Shown: positions 10,153-19,741, counted from the stretch's first letter. The stretch: 64,000 nucleotides of DNA from Bhargavaea sp. CC-171006 (GCF_009761675.1 NZ_QUZH01000022.1:57964-121963), one strand, 5' to 3'. The notes: generated from the sequence alone by a model not told the origin. Numbers and translations are program-made.

Positions 10153-10224
10153 CTTCCGCCGCTCCATTTCCACACGGATCTGACGGTTTGCCGGCCTCCG
10201 TCCGGACAGCCGGACGGCAGCCCG

Positions 10225-10446
10225 TCATTTCCGTGATTCGCCCTTCACCATGCCATGTGCGGAGTGCACTTCTGCATCGCCCCGCACCTTTATGGCAGAT
10301 ACATGCTCGGTGAACTGGGCGACCAGGATTTCGCCGCTGTCCAGTTTCTCCGAATGACCGAATTTAGTGTCCGCCCCACGGGTAAGGCCGATGACCTGGA
10401 CTCCGTCTTCCTGGGCTTTGATGACGATATAATCGTTTTGTGACAT
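10225..10446 (-). CDS. mtrB: Tryptophan RNA-binding attenuation protein (TRAP)
   Basis: Forms an 11-subunit ring that, with bound tryptophan, binds G/UAG triplets in trp leader RNA and represses trp genes. The 73-residue protein matches TRAP throughout (DYIVIKAQEDGVQVIGLTRG, then KFGHSEKLDSGE, AQFTEH and SAIKVRG with the RNA-binding Lys/Arg face). The start at 10446 has AGGAG eight bases upstream. It follows folE as in the mtrAB operon. No trp structural gene occurs in this window, so its target is elsewhere. Confidence 0.95.
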   Translation of the reverse strand: MSQNDYIVIKAQEDGVQVIGLTRGADTKFGHSEKLDSGEILVAQFTEHVSAIKVRGDAEVHSAHGMVKGESRK

Positions 10447-10514
10447 CTTCAGTCTCCTATCTATAATCTTTCCTATCATATCACAGTAAGGAACAGGCCC
10501 GCAAAATGCCGTTG

Positions 10515-11084
10515 TCAGGACATTTTGATGAGAGAAATGACCTCTGCCCGCTTGCTGTCATCCTTGTCGAAAACCCCTCGCGCAGCGGCTGTGACCGTTT
10601 TCGAACCCGGCTTCCGGATGCCGCGCATCGTCATGCACATATGTTCGGCTTCAACAACGATATAGACGCCGAGCGGATCGAGCATTTCGGTCAGTGCATC
10701 CGCCACTTCAGCAGTGATGCGTTCCTGGAGTTGCGGTCTGCGGGATACAGCCTCGACCGCACGAGCCAGCTTGCTCAGGCCTGCCACTTCCCCGTTGCGA
10801 GGAATGTAGGCGACATGTGCTTTTCCGTAGAACGGAAGCAGATGATGTTCACACATTGATTGGAAATGAATATCTTTAACGAGGACCAATTCATCGTGGT
10901 CTTCGTGAAATACGGTTTTAAAATACTCCCGGGGATCTTGGCCGATACCCCAGAACACTTCTTCATACATTTTGGCTACCCGTTTCGGCGTATCCAGCAG
11001 ACCTTCACGATCCGGGTCTTCCCCGACCGCTTCAAGAATCAGCCGGACCGCTTCCTCGATCTTGCCGTGGTCCATTTTTCCCAT
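10515..11084 (-). CDS. folE: GTP cyclohydrolase I
   Basis: Converts GTP to 7,8-dihydroneopterin triphosphate, the first step to folate. Zinc and active-site features are present: [20 protein letters not shown], the [10 protein letters not shown] motif with the second cysteine ligand, and [11 protein letters not shown]. Length is 189 residues from ATG 11084, which has GGAGGG six bases upstream; an in-frame ATG at 11120 lacks a site. In Bacillus the gene is also called mtrA and is co-transcribed with mtrB, as here. Confidence 0.96.
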   Translation of the reverse strand: MGKMDHGKIEEAVRLILEAVGEDPDREGLLDTPKRVAKMYEEVFWGIGQDPREYFKTVFHEDHDELVLVKDIHFQSMCEHHLLPFYGKAHVAYIPRNGEVAGLSKLARAVEAVSRRPQLQERITAEVADALTEMLDPLGVYIVVEAEHMCMTMRGIRKPGSKTVTAAARGVFDKDDSKRAEVISLIKMS

Positions 11085-11254
11085 TATCGTCCCTCCATAT
11101 ACGGAAAATACTCGCCTCAACCGGCTGGGAAGCCCGTTGGCTTCTTTTCCGCATCACTCCTAAATGTTAGCATAACCGGGGTTCGGGTACAATTCACCGG
11201 TTCTTCCGAAAAGCTGTGACTTCATTCCCTCTTTCGGGCGCATTTGGGGCACAT

Positions 11255-11299
11255 TAAAGGACGGCCCCCCTCCCGGAACCGGAAGAATGGGACCGTCCT
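11255..11299 (-). terminator. Terminator after hbs
   Basis: On the minus strand, arms ggacgg and ccgtcc flank an inner C/G-rich stem and a long loop, followed by a short T run. It is positioned 15 bases after the hbs stop. The weak T tract lowers certainty. Confidence 0.6.
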
Positions 11300-11313
11300 A
11301 TGTAGTCAGGATA

Positions 11314-11586
11314 TCATTTTACCGCATCTTTGAGAGCCTTTCCTGGTTTGAACGCAGGAACCTTGCTCGCAGCGATTTCGATTTCCTCACCCGATTGCGG
11401 GTTGCGGCCTTTGCGGGCTGCGCGCTCGCGTACTTCAAAGTTGCCGAAACCGATCAGCTGGACCTTCTCACCTTCTGCAAGCGCGTCGGAAATTGTGCTG
11501 AATACCGATTCAACTGCATTTACCGCGTCTTTGCGGGAGAGGCCAGTCGCTTCCGCTACGGAGTTCACCAAATCTGTCTTGTTCAT
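11314..11586 (-). CDS. hbs: DNA-binding protein HU
   Basis: Small histone-like nucleoid protein that bends and compacts DNA. The 90-residue sequence [12 protein letters not shown] through [19 protein letters not shown] and the [13 protein letters not shown]-terminus is classic HU, including the beta-arm. The ATG at 11586 lies seven bases after AGGAGGT, a very strong ribosome site; a GTG inside that site is not a credible start. It lies between folE-mtrB and spoIVA as in Bacillus. Confidence 0.97.
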   Translation of the reverse strand: MNKTDLVNSVAEATGLSRKDAVNAVESVFSTISDALAEGEKVQLIGFGNFEVRERAARKGRNPQSGEEIEIAASKVPAFKPGKALKDAVK

Positions 11587-11898
11587 ACCATTCACCTCCT
11601 CTCAAAGAGAAAGTTTGCTTAAGCATGTTCAAACTGTATCATAACCAAACCCGCACCGCAACAGGTTTCACGGGCTTTCCGGACCTTTTGTGTCCCTGTT
11701 TCTCATGCTTCCCCCGATTGAAGGATGCTAAACTGCCGGATTGTCATTTTTCGTTCATAAAATGGCGGAAATGGAGGCTGGAAATCCGTCATAGTGTCTC
11801 CGTAGTGATTGGATAAGTGCTTGTTTTTGGTCAAAACAACAAACTGGCACTTTTTATTAAATCCGAAGGATATCTATCTGTATTTATTTCCGCAAACC
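11587..11898. other. Intergenic region between spoIVA and hbs
   Basis: About 310 bases without a convincing gene. The first bases hold the hbs ribosome site. On the minus strand, TTGCGG and TACAGT spaced 17 bases apart around 11630-11660 could be a weak hbs promoter. The remainder, including the AT-rich stretch near 11830-11890, shows no repeat, RNA motif or coding bias that I can recognise. Confidence 0.5.
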
Positions 11899-11923
11899 CA
11901 AAAAAGGCACCTCCACGGGTGCC
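11899..11923 (-). terminator. Terminator after spoIVA
   Basis: Minus-strand stem ggcacc/ggtgcc with a 6-base loop and six T directly after, ten bases beyond the spoIVA stop. Confidence 0.9.
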
Positions 11924-11932
11924 GGGATGAGT

Positions 11933-13411
11933 TCATAGGATGAACGTGACCATGCCTTTGTTTCCGTCGTTGACCATCTGCTCCATGGTTTCGCGGATCC
12001 TGTTTCTCGCCCGTTCAGGAACTGCCGTTGTCTTGAAACGGATACTTTCCTTCATCACCTCATGAAGCGGTGTGCCGAACAGTTGGGTGGACCAGAGGGC
12101 TGCCCTATCGTTCAGATAAGCCTCTTTCAGATCCTTGAGCAGTTGGAGACTGTGGAACTCCGACCCGATGAGCGGCGAGAACTCGGCCTCCATGTCGATC
12201 CTCATGATATGGAGCGAAGGTGCCTTAGCCTTCATCCGTACACCGAAGAAGTTGTTTTGCTTGATGAGTTCCGGCGGTGTCGGTTCGAAGTCGTTGATCG
12301 CAGGGAGGGTAACCCCGTATCCCGTTTTCTTGGCGGATTCAATCGCTTCTTCATATTGCCCGAACGCTTCCTTGGACTTGACCGCATCGCGGATAAACAG
12401 CAGCCAGTCTTTTTTCGTCCGGATCGGTTCGCCCATCATCTCATCGCACACTTCGTGGAATACTCCATCTTCGGTCTCGACTCGGATGTTCGCCTTGCCC
12501 TGCCCGGCGTCGACACTGACCACCTCCGCACGGCGGACGAAATCCTCTTCCTGGATCGAAGCGGCGAGTCGCTGGACGTCACGAATTTTGGAAACTGCGG
12601 AAAGCCCTTCGTCCAGCCTGCTTCTGATCGATGTATTCAGATAATGATCATCAGCCAGAACGTCCATCCACTCAGGCTTCTGAAGCTCGATTTCGGAAAT
12701 CGGAAACTCGAACAGCGCTTCCTGAAGGATCAGCTGGATCTCGTTTGCATTCAGTTGATCTGCACTGATGGCGATGACCGGAACCTCGTACTTATCTGTC
12801 AGTTCGTCGCGGAGTGCGACGGTCTCCGAGTGCGCAGGCATCCGGCTGTTCAGGACAATGACAAACGGTTTTCCGATTTCTTTCAGCTTGCCCACGATCT
12901 CTTCTTCCGCTTTAAGTGCGGCTGCCCTTGGGATGTTGTTCACTGTGCCATCCGTCGTCATGACAATGCCGATTGTCGAGTGGTCGCGGATGACCTTGTC
13001 GGTACCGATCCGTGCTGCCTCCTCGAACGGCACAGGCTCATTGTGCCAAGGCGTATGGACGTATTTCGGCCCGTCGTCATCCATATGTCCCTTTACGCCA
13101 TCGATCACATACCCGACACAGTCCGCAAGGCGGATCTGGAATGTCAGGTCTCCATCGCCGACCGAGATGCCTGTCCCCCGTGCCGGGACAAACTTTGGTT
13201 CTGCAGTCATGATGACCGGTCCCGGTGAGCTTTGCGGCAATTCGTCCTGCGCCCGGGTCCTGTCTGCTTCCTCGACCATATTCGGAATGACGACTTCTTC
13301 CATGACCCGTTTTACGAACGTCGACTTCCCGACCCGTACAGGGCCGACAACGCCGATATAAATATCCCCGTCAGTGCGTTTTGCCAATTCTTCATACAAT
13401 GCTTCGCTCAA
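11933..13411 (-). CDS. spoIVA: Stage IV sporulation protein A, spore coat basement ATPase
   Basis: ATPase that polymerises on the forespore surface to form the base of the spore coat. A Walker A-type loop, GPVRVGKSTF, lies near residue 23. It is followed by conserved SpoIVA blocks RAQDELPQS, DCVGYVIDG, TPWHNEPVPF and EHSTIG-like DHSTIG. The C-terminal half ends GNKGMVTFIL like the family. Length is 492 residues, as usual. The start is TTG with AGGAGGG eight bases upstream. A sigma-E-type promoter lies just upstream, fitting mother-cell expression. Confidence 0.96.
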   Translation of the reverse strand: MSEALYEELAKRTDGDIYIGVVGPVRVGKSTFVKRVMEEVVIPNMVEEADRTRAQDELPQSSPGPVIMTAEPKFVPARGTGISVGDGDLTFQIRLADCVGYVIDGVKGHMDDDGPKYVHTPWHNEPVPFEEAARIGTDKVIRDHSTIGIVMTTDGTVNNIPRAAALKAEEEIVGKLKEIGKPFVIVLNSRMPAHSETVALRDELTDKYEVPVIAISADQLNANEIQLILQEALFEFPISEIELQKPEWMDVLADDHYLNTSIRSRLDEGLSAVSKIRDVQRLAASIQEEDFVRRAEVVSVDAGQGKANIRVETEDGVFHEVCDEMMGEPIRTKKDWLLFIRDAVKSKEAFGQYEEAIESAKKTGYGVTLPAINDFEPTPPELIKQNNFFGVRMKAKAPSLHIMRIDMEAEFSPLIGSEFHSLQLLKDLKEAYLNDRAALWSTQLFGTPLHEVMKESIRFKTTAVPERARNRIRETMEQMVNDGNKGMVTFIL

Positions 13412-13440
13412 ACCTTTCGCCCTCCTTTTCTGCGCAATTC

Positions 13441-13469
13441 ATTGTATGCATGCAAAAAGCGCTTCATGC
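13441..13469 (-). promoter_or_regulatory. Sigma-E-type promoter of spoIVA
   Basis: The minus strand reads GCATGAA, 14 bases, CATACAAT. The -10 matches the sigma-E consensus CATACAnT exactly; the -35 matches only its first four positions. It is placed about 30 bases before the TTG start. The -35 and spacer overlap the yphF terminator hairpin. Confidence 0.65.
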
Positions 13470-13484
13470 AAAAGCACGAAGCGC
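13454..13484 (-). terminator. Terminator after yphF
   Basis: Minus-strand stem gcgcttc/gaagcgc, 12-base loop, then five T. It begins three bases after the yphF stop and overlaps the spoIVA promoter. Confidence 0.8.
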
Positions 13485-13486
13485 AA

Positions 13487-14194
13487 TTATTTTTCGGTCA
13501 TGAAGATGACATTGCCTTCATCGTCCACCGTATACGGCAGGCTGTACGCTGGGAGAACCGGGTTTTCATCGTAAAGAATATGCCGGATATCTTCTCCCGG
13601 CTTAACATCCGCTTCTCCGGAAACAACTGCATCGTGAAGGTCCGCCGTGTAGTCGATGTAGAAATTTCCGTCTGAAGAAAGAATGACCGGAAGTTCGCGG
13701 TCGCTGTATGGACTTTTCACTGTCGGTGCTTCACGCAGGCCCATCGCGGAGAAGTTCGGCAGGAATACATCTTTCGTCAGCATCTCTTCGATCGGCACGT
13801 GACCGTTTACGCTTTTCCGGAGATTCAATTCCCTGATCCGCTCGGGACCGTTAAGGTCGACGAGCTTCACGGTCGGATTTTCTTCAGCGTCCATGATGAC
13901 ATACTGATAGATCCCTCCGGTTTCATAGGCATTCGACGGAATCTTCTCGAGATGGGCCGGTACGATTTTCGAAAAATCAATCGGGTACTTGATGAACGCG
14001 TCCACGTCCTGGTCGCGAGTCTTGATCGGCAGCAGCCCTCCGCTGTTGTCACGGTACTGCTCGACTGCAGACTGGACGGCCCTCAGCTGCTCTTCGTAAG
14101 GAATCGTTGTACCGGCACGTTCGCTGTCCGGATACATGCACCCGGACAGCAGGAGAACTGCAGCGGCTGACAGGATGACCCATATTTTTTTCAT
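13487..14194 (-). CDS. yphF: Lipoprotein, YphF-like
   Basis: An N-terminal signal with a lipobox (VLLLSGCMY) predicts a membrane-anchored lipoprotein facing outside. The remaining roughly 215 residues are soluble and acidic and match no enzyme motif that I know. It lies between spoIVA and yphE, the position of yphF in B. subtilis, whose function is not established. The start at 14194 has a G5 site about nine bases upstream. An ATG at 14203 overlaps the yphE stop but lacks spacing to a ribosome site. Confidence 0.75.
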   Translation of the reverse strand: MKKIWVILSAAAVLLLSGCMYPDSERAGTTIPYEEQLRAVQSAVEQYRDNSGGLLPIKTRDQDVDAFIKYPIDFSKIVPAHLEKIPSNAYETGGIYQYVIMDAEENPTVKLVDLNGPERIRELNLRKSVNGHVPIEEMLTKDVFLPNFSAMGLREAPTVKSPYSDRELPVILSSDGNFYIDYTADLHDAVVSGEADVKPGEDIRHILYDENPVLPAYSLPYTVDDEGNVIFMTEK

Positions 14195-14199
14195 GCCGT

Positions 14200-14400
14200 T
14201 CATCCCCCTGTCGGCCCATTGAAGACGAGATAGACCATCGAGAAGAATCCAAAGAGCAGCAGGAGAAATGCTGTGAGGCTGAAAACAAATTTCAGCAGTT
14301 TGTTTTTTATCTTATTGCGGCTGATCGTGACGAGGAGGATGCAGACGAACATAGCCCCTATCGCATAGAATGACAGCCACATTTTATCCAGGGATGACAA
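14200..14400 (-). CDS. yphE: Small two-helix membrane protein, YphE-like (DUF2768)
   Basis: A 66-residue protein with two predicted membrane helices (about residues 5-25 and 36-61) joined by a basic loop, NKIKNKLLK. The length and topology fit the DUF2768 family of which B. subtilis YphE is a member. The gene sits in the same place, between gpsA and yphF, and its stop overlaps the yphF start region. Function is unknown. Confidence 0.75.
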   Translation of the reverse strand: MSSLDKMWLSFYAIGAMFVCILLVTISRNKIKNKLLKFVFSLTAFLLLLFGFFSMVYLVFNGPTGG

Positions 14401-14430
14401 AACGGGTCCACCTTTCAGGACCGGCAGGCA

Positions 14431-15453
14431 TCAGGACCAGCCGGTCAGATCTTCTGTTTCATGTTTTTTCATCCGTCCCATAAGAAGGTCTACCATATCG
14501 ATCGGCTTCTTCCCTTCGAACAGGACGGCATAGAGCGCTTCGGTAATCGGCATCGGCACGCCGCATTCGACGGAAAGCTGATGGGCAGCCTGTGTGGTCC
14601 GGACGCCTTCGACGACCATGCCCATGCTGTCAAGCACTTCATCGAGGCTCTTGCCCTTGCCGAGCATATTGCCCGCCCGCCAGTTACGGGAATGAACGCT
14701 CGTGCATGTGACGATCAGGTCACCAAGGCCGGAAAGTCCGGAAAAAGTGAGCGGATTGGCCCCCATTGCAACACCCAGACGGGTGATTTCTGCAAGTCCA
14801 CGGGTGATCAGGGCCGCCTTGGCGTTGTCGCCAAAGCCAAGGCCGTCTGTGACTCCCGCAGCAAGCGCAATGACATTCTTCAGGGCTCCGCCAATCTCGA
14901 CACCGACCACGTCATCATTTGTATAGACGCGGAAGTCCTGGTTCATGAACAGGTCCTGAATCTGTCTTGCATGCTCCATGTCCTTAGCGGCGGCCGTCAC
15001 GGTAGTCGGCTGGTTCCGGATCACCTCTTCGGCATGGCTTGGTCCGGACAAGACGACGATCCCTTCGCAGACCGCCCGGTCCAGTTCCTCTTCCATCACT
15101 TCGCTGATGCGCCTGTGCGTATCGGGTTCAATTCCCTTGGAAACATGGGCGAACAGGACAGGCCTGTCCAGTACGCTGTTCAGCGCCCGGCATACTTCCC
15201 GGACCCCCTTGGTCGGAACGGCCATGATAATGACCGATGCACCGCTTACCGCTCTGCCCAGTTCATGGTCCGCCTTGAGCTGTTCCGGCAAAACGGCGCC
15301 CGGCAGGTACTTCTCGTTCGTGTGTTTTTCGGTAATCTCTGACGCCTGCTCTGCCCGGCGTGACCAGAGCGTGCAGTCGTGACCGTTTGAAGCGAGGACT
15401 GCTGCGAGGGCGGTGCCCCAGCTGCCTGCCCCCAATACGGCGACTTTGTTCAT
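14431..15453 (-). CDS. gpsA: Glycerol-3-phosphate dehydrogenase [NAD(P)+]
   Basis: Reduces dihydroxyacetone phosphate to sn-glycerol-3-phosphate, the backbone of phospholipids. It has the N-terminal nucleotide site [14 protein letters not shown], then [10 protein letters not shown] and the catalytic-lysine segment [13 protein letters not shown]. Length is 340 residues. The ATG at 15453 has AAAGGA ten bases upstream; a TTG three codons earlier is too close to that site. It lies between der and yphE as in Bacillus. Confidence 0.96.
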   Translation of the reverse strand: MNKVAVLGAGSWGTALAAVLASNGHDCTLWSRRAEQASEITEKHTNEKYLPGAVLPEQLKADHELGRAVSGASVIIMAVPTKGVREVCRALNSVLDRPVLFAHVSKGIEPDTHRRISEVMEEELDRAVCEGIVVLSGPSHAEEVIRNQPTTVTAAAKDMEHARQIQDLFMNQDFRVYTNDDVVGVEIGGALKNVIALAAGVTDGLGFGDNAKAALITRGLAEITRLGVAMGANPLTFSGLSGLGDLIVTCTSVHSRNWRAGNMLGKGKSLDEVLDSMGMVVEGVRTTQAAHQLSVECGVPMPITEALYAVLFEGKKPIDMVDLLMGRMKKHETEDLTGWS

Positions 15454-15476
15454 TGTGTTCAAATCCTTTCCGTCAA

Positions 15477-16787
15477 TCAGCTGCGTTTTCTTGTGATGAG
15501 CCGGATCGGCGTTCCCTCGAAACCGAATGCCTCACGGAGCTTGTTCTGAAGGAACCGCTCATAAGAGAAATGCATGATCTCCGGGTCATTGACGAAGACC
15601 ACGAATGTCGGCGGCTTCACCTGGACCTGGGTCATGTAGTAGATCCTGAGCTTCCGTCCCTTATCGGACGGAGCGGGATTCCTTGTCACAGCATCCTCGA
15701 TCACTTCGTTCAGGATGCTGGACTGAATGCGCTGCGCATGGTTTTCACTAACCATGTTGACCGTTTCGAGGATGGCCAGCACGCGCTGTTTCGTCTTGGC
15801 GGATACAAAGACGATCGGTGCATAATCAAGGAACTGGAAGTTTTTCCGGATCTCTTCAGTCATCCGGTTCATCGTCTTCTCGTCCTTCTCGACCGCATCC
15901 CATTTGTTTACAACAATGATGATGCCGCGGCCTGCATCATGAGCATAGCCGGCAATCCGCTTGTCTTGCTCACGGATGCCCTCTTCACCGTTCAGGACGA
16001 TAAGAACAACATCCGAACGTTCAATGGCACGGAGTGCACGTAAGACACTGTACTTCTCGGTCGATTCGTACACTTTCCCCTTTTTGCGCATGCCTGCCGT
16101 ATCGATGACTTTGTACTTCTGGCCGTCATGGACGAAATCGGAGTCGATTGCATCACGTGTGGTGCCTGCGATATCGCTTACGATAACCCGTTCCTCCCCA
16201 AGGAAAACGTTTGTCAGGGAAGATTTGCCGACGTTCGGCCGTCCGATCAGGGAGAAACGGATGACGTCATCTTCGATCCTCTCCTCCTCGTCTTCAGGAA
16301 AGCTGCGTACGGCTTCATCCAACAGGTCGCCCAGCCCAAGACCATGGGAACCGGAAATCGGGAATGGCTCGCCGAATCCGAGCGAATAAAAGTCATAGAT
16401 CATGCTCTGCATGTCCGGATTATCAATTTTGTTGACGCCCAGGACGACCGGTTTCTTCGTGCGGTAGAGGATTTTCGCTACCTGTTCGTCTGCGGCAGTC
16501 ACGCCTTCACGGCCGTTTACCAGGAAGATGATGACATCGGCTTCGTCCATTGCGATCTCAGCCTGTTGGCGGATCTGCTCCAGGAACGGCTCGTCCCCGA
16601 TATCGATGCCCCCTGTGTCAATCAAGTTAAATTCATGATTCAGCCATTCTGCGGGGCTGTATATCCGGTCTCGCGTCACACCCGGGACGTCTTCGACAAT
16701 CGAGATCCGTTCGCCGACAATGCGGTTAAAGATCGTTGACTTGCCGACGTTCGGCCGCCCCACGATCGCTACAATCGGTTTGGTCAT
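15477..16787 (-). CDS. der: Ribosome assembly GTPase Der (EngA)
   Basis: Essential GTPase acting late in 50S subunit maturation. Two tandem G domains are visible: GRPNVGKST with DTGG and NKID in the first, and GRPNVGKSS with DTAGM and NKWD in the second. A C-terminal KH-like domain follows. At 436 residues from ATG 16787 it has the same length as the Bacillus protein. The ribosome site AGGGTGG lies five bases upstream. Upstream in-frame codons to 16898 do not resemble Der. Confidence 0.97.
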   Translation of the reverse strand: MTKPIVAIVGRPNVGKSTIFNRIVGERISIVEDVPGVTRDRIYSPAEWLNHEFNLIDTGGIDIGDEPFLEQIRQQAEIAMDEADVIIFLVNGREGVTAADEQVAKILYRTKKPVVLGVNKIDNPDMQSMIYDFYSLGFGEPFPISGSHGLGLGDLLDEAVRSFPEDEEERIEDDVIRFSLIGRPNVGKSSLTNVFLGEERVIVSDIAGTTRDAIDSDFVHDGQKYKVIDTAGMRKKGKVYESTEKYSVLRALRAIERSDVVLIVLNGEEGIREQDKRIAGYAHDAGRGIIIVVNKWDAVEKDEKTMNRMTEEIRKNFQFLDYAPIVFVSAKTKQRVLAILETVNMVSENHAQRIQSSILNEVIEDAVTRNPAPSDKGRKLRIYYMTQVQVKPPTFVVFVNDPEIMHFSYERFLQNKLREAFGFEGTPIRLITRKRS

Positions 16788-17118
16788 CTGTTCCACCCTT
16801 CCGGTTTCTTCTTGTGTCATTATACAACAAAACGTTTCAGTAAACAGATGATAACATCCACTGTCACAGAACCTTGATATTACAGCTTTTCTGAACATTT
16901 ATCACGTCAGACTGTTTTTCAGAAAATATAAATCGGTATTGGTGACTGTGACTGCCAATCAATGAGCTTTTAAAAAGTTCGATAGAGTGGCTTTTCCCTC
17001 AGGCTGGCTTTTTGCACAAGCTGCTGCTAAGTTTCGCCGGCCCTTCATACTCAATGGAGAAATTCTCGCATAACTGCTCAATAGCAGCATGGAATTTCAG
17101 TTCATCCTATAAATCAAA
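16788..17118. other. Gene-free stretch between der and the S1 protein
   Basis: About 330 bases. It would hold yphA-yphB in B. subtilis, but neither is present. On the minus strand 16999-17106 is an open segment (DELKFHAAIEQLCENFS and onward) bounded by stops and without a start, perhaps a gene remnant. An imperfect inverted repeat (attgg...ccaat) lies near 16938-16960. Nothing else is recognisable. Confidence 0.4.
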
Positions 17119-17119
17119 C

Positions 17120-17150
17120 AAAAAGGTGATGGCTGTGGATCGCCATCACC
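17120..17150 (-). terminator. Terminator after the S1-domain gene
   Basis: Minus strand: 9-bp perfect stem ggtgatggc/gccatcacc, 8-base loop, then five T. Confidence 0.92.
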
Positions 17151-17177
17151 GTGGATTGATTTGTTTGTCCTTAAATC

Positions 17178-18353
17178 TTAGTCCTGGAAGCCCTTCAGTT
17201 TGTCACCGATGACGTCACTGATGGAGAAGCCTTTTGATTCTTCCGGCATCTCGTATTCGTCAGGCTGTGCTTCGCGGCGATCTTCGCGCGGAAGTGTCTC
17301 CTTGATGCTGAGGGAGAGGCGCTTGTCCTGCTTGTTGACGTCGAGCACCTTCACTTGGACGGTCTGGCCTTCCTCAATGACTTCATGAGGCGTGCCGATG
17401 TGGTGTCGGGCCATCTGGGAAATGTGGACAAGTCCTTCCACGCCAGGGAACACTTCGACAAATGCGCCATAGGAGACAATGCGCTTTACAACGCCATCAA
17501 GAACAGAGCCCTTAGGCGCTTTTTCCTCGATGTCTTCCCACGGTCCAGGGAGTGTTTCCTTGATGGAAAGCGAGATGCGTTCGTTGTCGCGGTCCACGGA
17601 AAGGACCTTGACATTCACTTTGTCGCCTTCGGAGAGAACATCGCTCACCTGCTCGACGTGGCCGTGCGCGACCTGGGAGATATGGACAAGCCCGTCCACA
17701 CCGCCGATGTCGACGAATGCGCCAAACGAAGCTATGCGCTGAACTGTACCTTCGATGACATCGCCTTCCTGGATGTTGTTCAGGACTTCACCCTTCTGGG
17801 CGTCCTTCTCCTCTTCAATTACAGCGCGGTGGGAGAGGATCAGGCGGTTTTTCTCCTTGTCCATCTCGACAATCTTGAATGTCATTTCACGGCCCTTGTA
17901 ATCGTCGAACGACTCCACATAGTGGTCTTCAACAAGGGAAGCCGGGACAAAGCCGCGGACGCCGAGGTCCACAACGAGGCCGCCTTTGACGACGTCCTTC
18001 ACTTCAGCAGTGATAGTTTCGTTGCTGTCAAACTTCTCCTTCAGGCTATCCCAAGCAGCTTCTGCATCGACTTTGCGCTTCGACAGGACGAAGTTCTCAT
18101 TATCGTTTTCTACTTTGAGGATGATGAGCTCCAGGATGTCGCCAACCTGGACTGCATCGGATGCCTTTTCAATATGGAGGCTCGACAGTTCGCTGATCGG
18201 GATGACACCGTCAAATGGTGCCCCGGGGATTGTAACCGTCACCGATTTATCTTCGATCTTTTCAACTTTCCCGGTTACGCGATCTCCAGTTTTGAAATCG
18301 CGGATTTCTTGCTCTTCCATATGTTGCTCCATGTTATTCATCTCTTCACTCAT
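17178..18353 (-). CDS. ypfD: S1-domain RNA-binding protein (30S ribosomal protein S1 homologue)
   Basis: Four consecutive S1 (OB-fold) domains are seen. They begin near residues 20 ([11 protein letters not shown]), 105 ([14 protein letters not shown]), 192 ([21 protein letters not shown]) and 277 ([20 protein letters not shown]). Firmicute S1 homologues of this length (391 residues) bind mRNA but lack the two extra N-terminal domains of proteobacterial S1. GGAGGA lies seven bases before ATG 18353; an ATG six codons earlier is less well placed. It lies downstream of cmk, as in Bacillus (ypfD). Confidence 0.92.
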   Translation of the reverse strand: MSEEMNNMEQHMEEQEIRDFKTGDRVTGKVEKIEDKSVTVTIPGAPFDGVIPISELSSLHIEKASDAVQVGDILELIILKVENDNENFVLSKRKVDAEAAWDSLKEKFDSNETITAEVKDVVKGGLVVDLGVRGFVPASLVEDHYVESFDDYKGREMTFKIVEMDKEKNRLILSHRAVIEEEKDAQKGEVLNNIQEGDVIEGTVQRIASFGAFVDIGGVDGLVHISQVAHGHVEQVSDVLSEGDKVNVKVLSVDRDNERISLSIKETLPGPWEDIEEKAPKGSVLDGVVKRIVSYGAFVEVFPGVEGLVHISQMARHHIGTPHEVIEEGQTVQVKVLDVNKQDKRLSLSIKETLPREDRREAQPDEYEMPEESKGFSISDVIGDKLKGFQD

Positions 18354-18426
18354 GCCTAAGTCCTCCTCCATAAAGGTTCCTTACCCCATTTTATTAGAAA
18401 ACGCCTGTAAAAACAAAATATTAAGC

Positions 18427-19020
18427 TTATTTGCCCGATTTTTCTTTTTCGATGAGCAGGCGTATTTCTTCCATGATTGCTTCCGTCACTTCTTCGGCTC
18501 CTGCTTTGCGCTCCCTGAATGGCGTCATATCAAGGGGTCTGCCATAGCGGACCTTCAGCTTGCGGAACGGTCGGTATGGGCCGATGATTGCGCATGGGAC
18601 GACGACTGCGTCGCCGCCCTTTAATGCGAAAAAGCCGGCTCCGGACATGCCCTTGCCGAGGGTTCCATCTTTTCTACGGGTACCTTCCGGGAACATTCCG
18701 ACGACCTGTCCTTCTTTCAGCAAGCCGATCGCCGTTCTGATGGCGTTCCGGTCACTGAGCCCCCGCTTGACCGGAAAGACGTGAAGGTTGGACAATAGAT
18801 TCTTCAAAACAGGGGCTTCAAAGAGTTCCGCCTTTGCCATGAAATTGATCGGCCGTGGAGCGGTGATTCCGACAACCGGAGGGTCCAGGTCTGCGATATG
18901 GTTCGCACAGACGAGGACGCCCCCTTCCACGGGGAAGTGTTCGGTCCCTTTCACGTCAAGCCGGTACAGCGGTTTAAGTACGCCATAGACGACCGACTTT
19001 GCGAAATGATAGAAGTCCAT
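18427..19020 (-). CDS. plsC: 1-acyl-sn-glycerol-3-phosphate acyltransferase
   Basis: Transfers an acyl chain to lysophosphatidic acid at the membrane to make phosphatidic acid. The acyltransferase signature NHIADLDPPV (H-X4-D) and the FPEGTRRKDG motif are present, and the protein starts with a short hydrophobic segment. Length is 197 residues. Its ATG shares one base with the cmk stop (TGATG), so the two are coupled. B. subtilis does not carry this gene at this site. Confidence 0.9.
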   Translation of the reverse strand: MDFYHFAKSVVYGVLKPLYRLDVKGTEHFPVEGGVLVCANHIADLDPPVVGITAPRPINFMAKAELFEAPVLKNLLSNLHVFPVKRGLSDRNAIRTAIGLLKEGQVVGMFPEGTRRKDGTLGKGMSGAGFFALKGGDAVVVPCAIIGPYRPFRKLKVRYGRPLDMTPFRERKAGAEEVTEAIMEEIRLLIEKEKSGK

Positions 19021-19694
19021 CAGTCCACCTTCTCCCTGACAAGCTCCATGATCGCATCTGCCGCTTCACTGATCGACAACGATGTCGTGTCGAGCAGCAC
19101 AGCATCCCCCGCCTGGGTAAGCGGTGAAACTTCGCGTTCGCTGTCTTTCTTGTCCCGGAGTGCAATTTCCTGTGCCAACTGTTCAAGGGAGGAGTCAAAT
19201 CCCCGTCTCAAGTTTTCAGCGTGGCGACGGCGCGCACGCTCTTCAACGCTTGCCGTCATGAAGACCTTAAGTTCGGCATCGGGCAGCACAGCCGTCCCAA
19301 TATCACGCCCATCCATGACGACGCCGCCTTCTTCTGCCATCTTGCGCTGCGCATCTACCATGTAGGCGCGCACACCTGCATGGGCAGAAGCGGCGGATAC
19401 CCCGTTTGTCACGGCATCGGTACGGATTTCGTCCGTCACGTCTTGGCCATCCAGCCAGACGGATTGTCCTTTGTCACCGGCCTTTAGCACAATCTCGGTC
19501 CCCGGCAGAAGAGCCTCCACATCGGCGGCCTTGTCCAAATCTATGCCCGCTCTGATCGCTTTATACGTCAGCGCCCGGTACATGGCGCCCGTATCGATAT
19601 ATGTATAACCTAATTTCTCGGCTACTAACTTCGCAATCGTACTTTTTCCCGCGGCGGCGGGTCCGTCTATCGCAATGCGGATTTCGTTCGTCAT
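19020..19694 (-). CDS. cmk: Cytidylate kinase
   Basis: Phosphorylates CMP and dCMP with ATP. P-loop IDGPAAAGKST near residue 11, then YIDTGAMYRALT, the VVMDGRDIGT segment and RRHAENLRRG with the lid arginines. About 224 residues, the usual size. The start is taken as ATG 19694. A TTG at 19703 lies only two bases from the GGAG and is unlikely. First gene of a cmk-plsC-ypfD group. Confidence 0.95.
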   Translation of the reverse strand: MTNEIRIAIDGPAAAGKSTIAKLVAEKLGYTYIDTGAMYRALTYKAIRAGIDLDKAADVEALLPGTEIVLKAGDKGQSVWLDGQDVTDEIRTDAVTNGVSAASAHAGVRAYMVDAQRKMAEEGGVVMDGRDIGTAVLPDAELKVFMTASVEERARRRHAENLRRGFDSSLEQLAQEIALRDKKDSEREVSPLTQAGDAVLLDTTSLSISEAADAIMELVREKVD

Positions 19695-19741
19695 CTCGTT
19701 CAACTCTCCTCAAGTCAATTCGACCTCATTGTACCATATCA

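Noticed and set aside
12062..13228. 388-codon plus-strand frame opposite spoIVA
   Set aside because: Antisense shadow of spoIVA caused by third-position GC bias; the real gene has all family motifs on the minus strand.
14461..15342. 293-codon plus-strand frame opposite gpsA
   Set aside because: Shadow of gpsA; no ribosome site and implausible composition.
17355..18359. 334-codon plus-strand frame opposite the S1 gene
   Set aside because: Composition mirrors the complementary strand of the acidic S1 protein; no start signal or motif.
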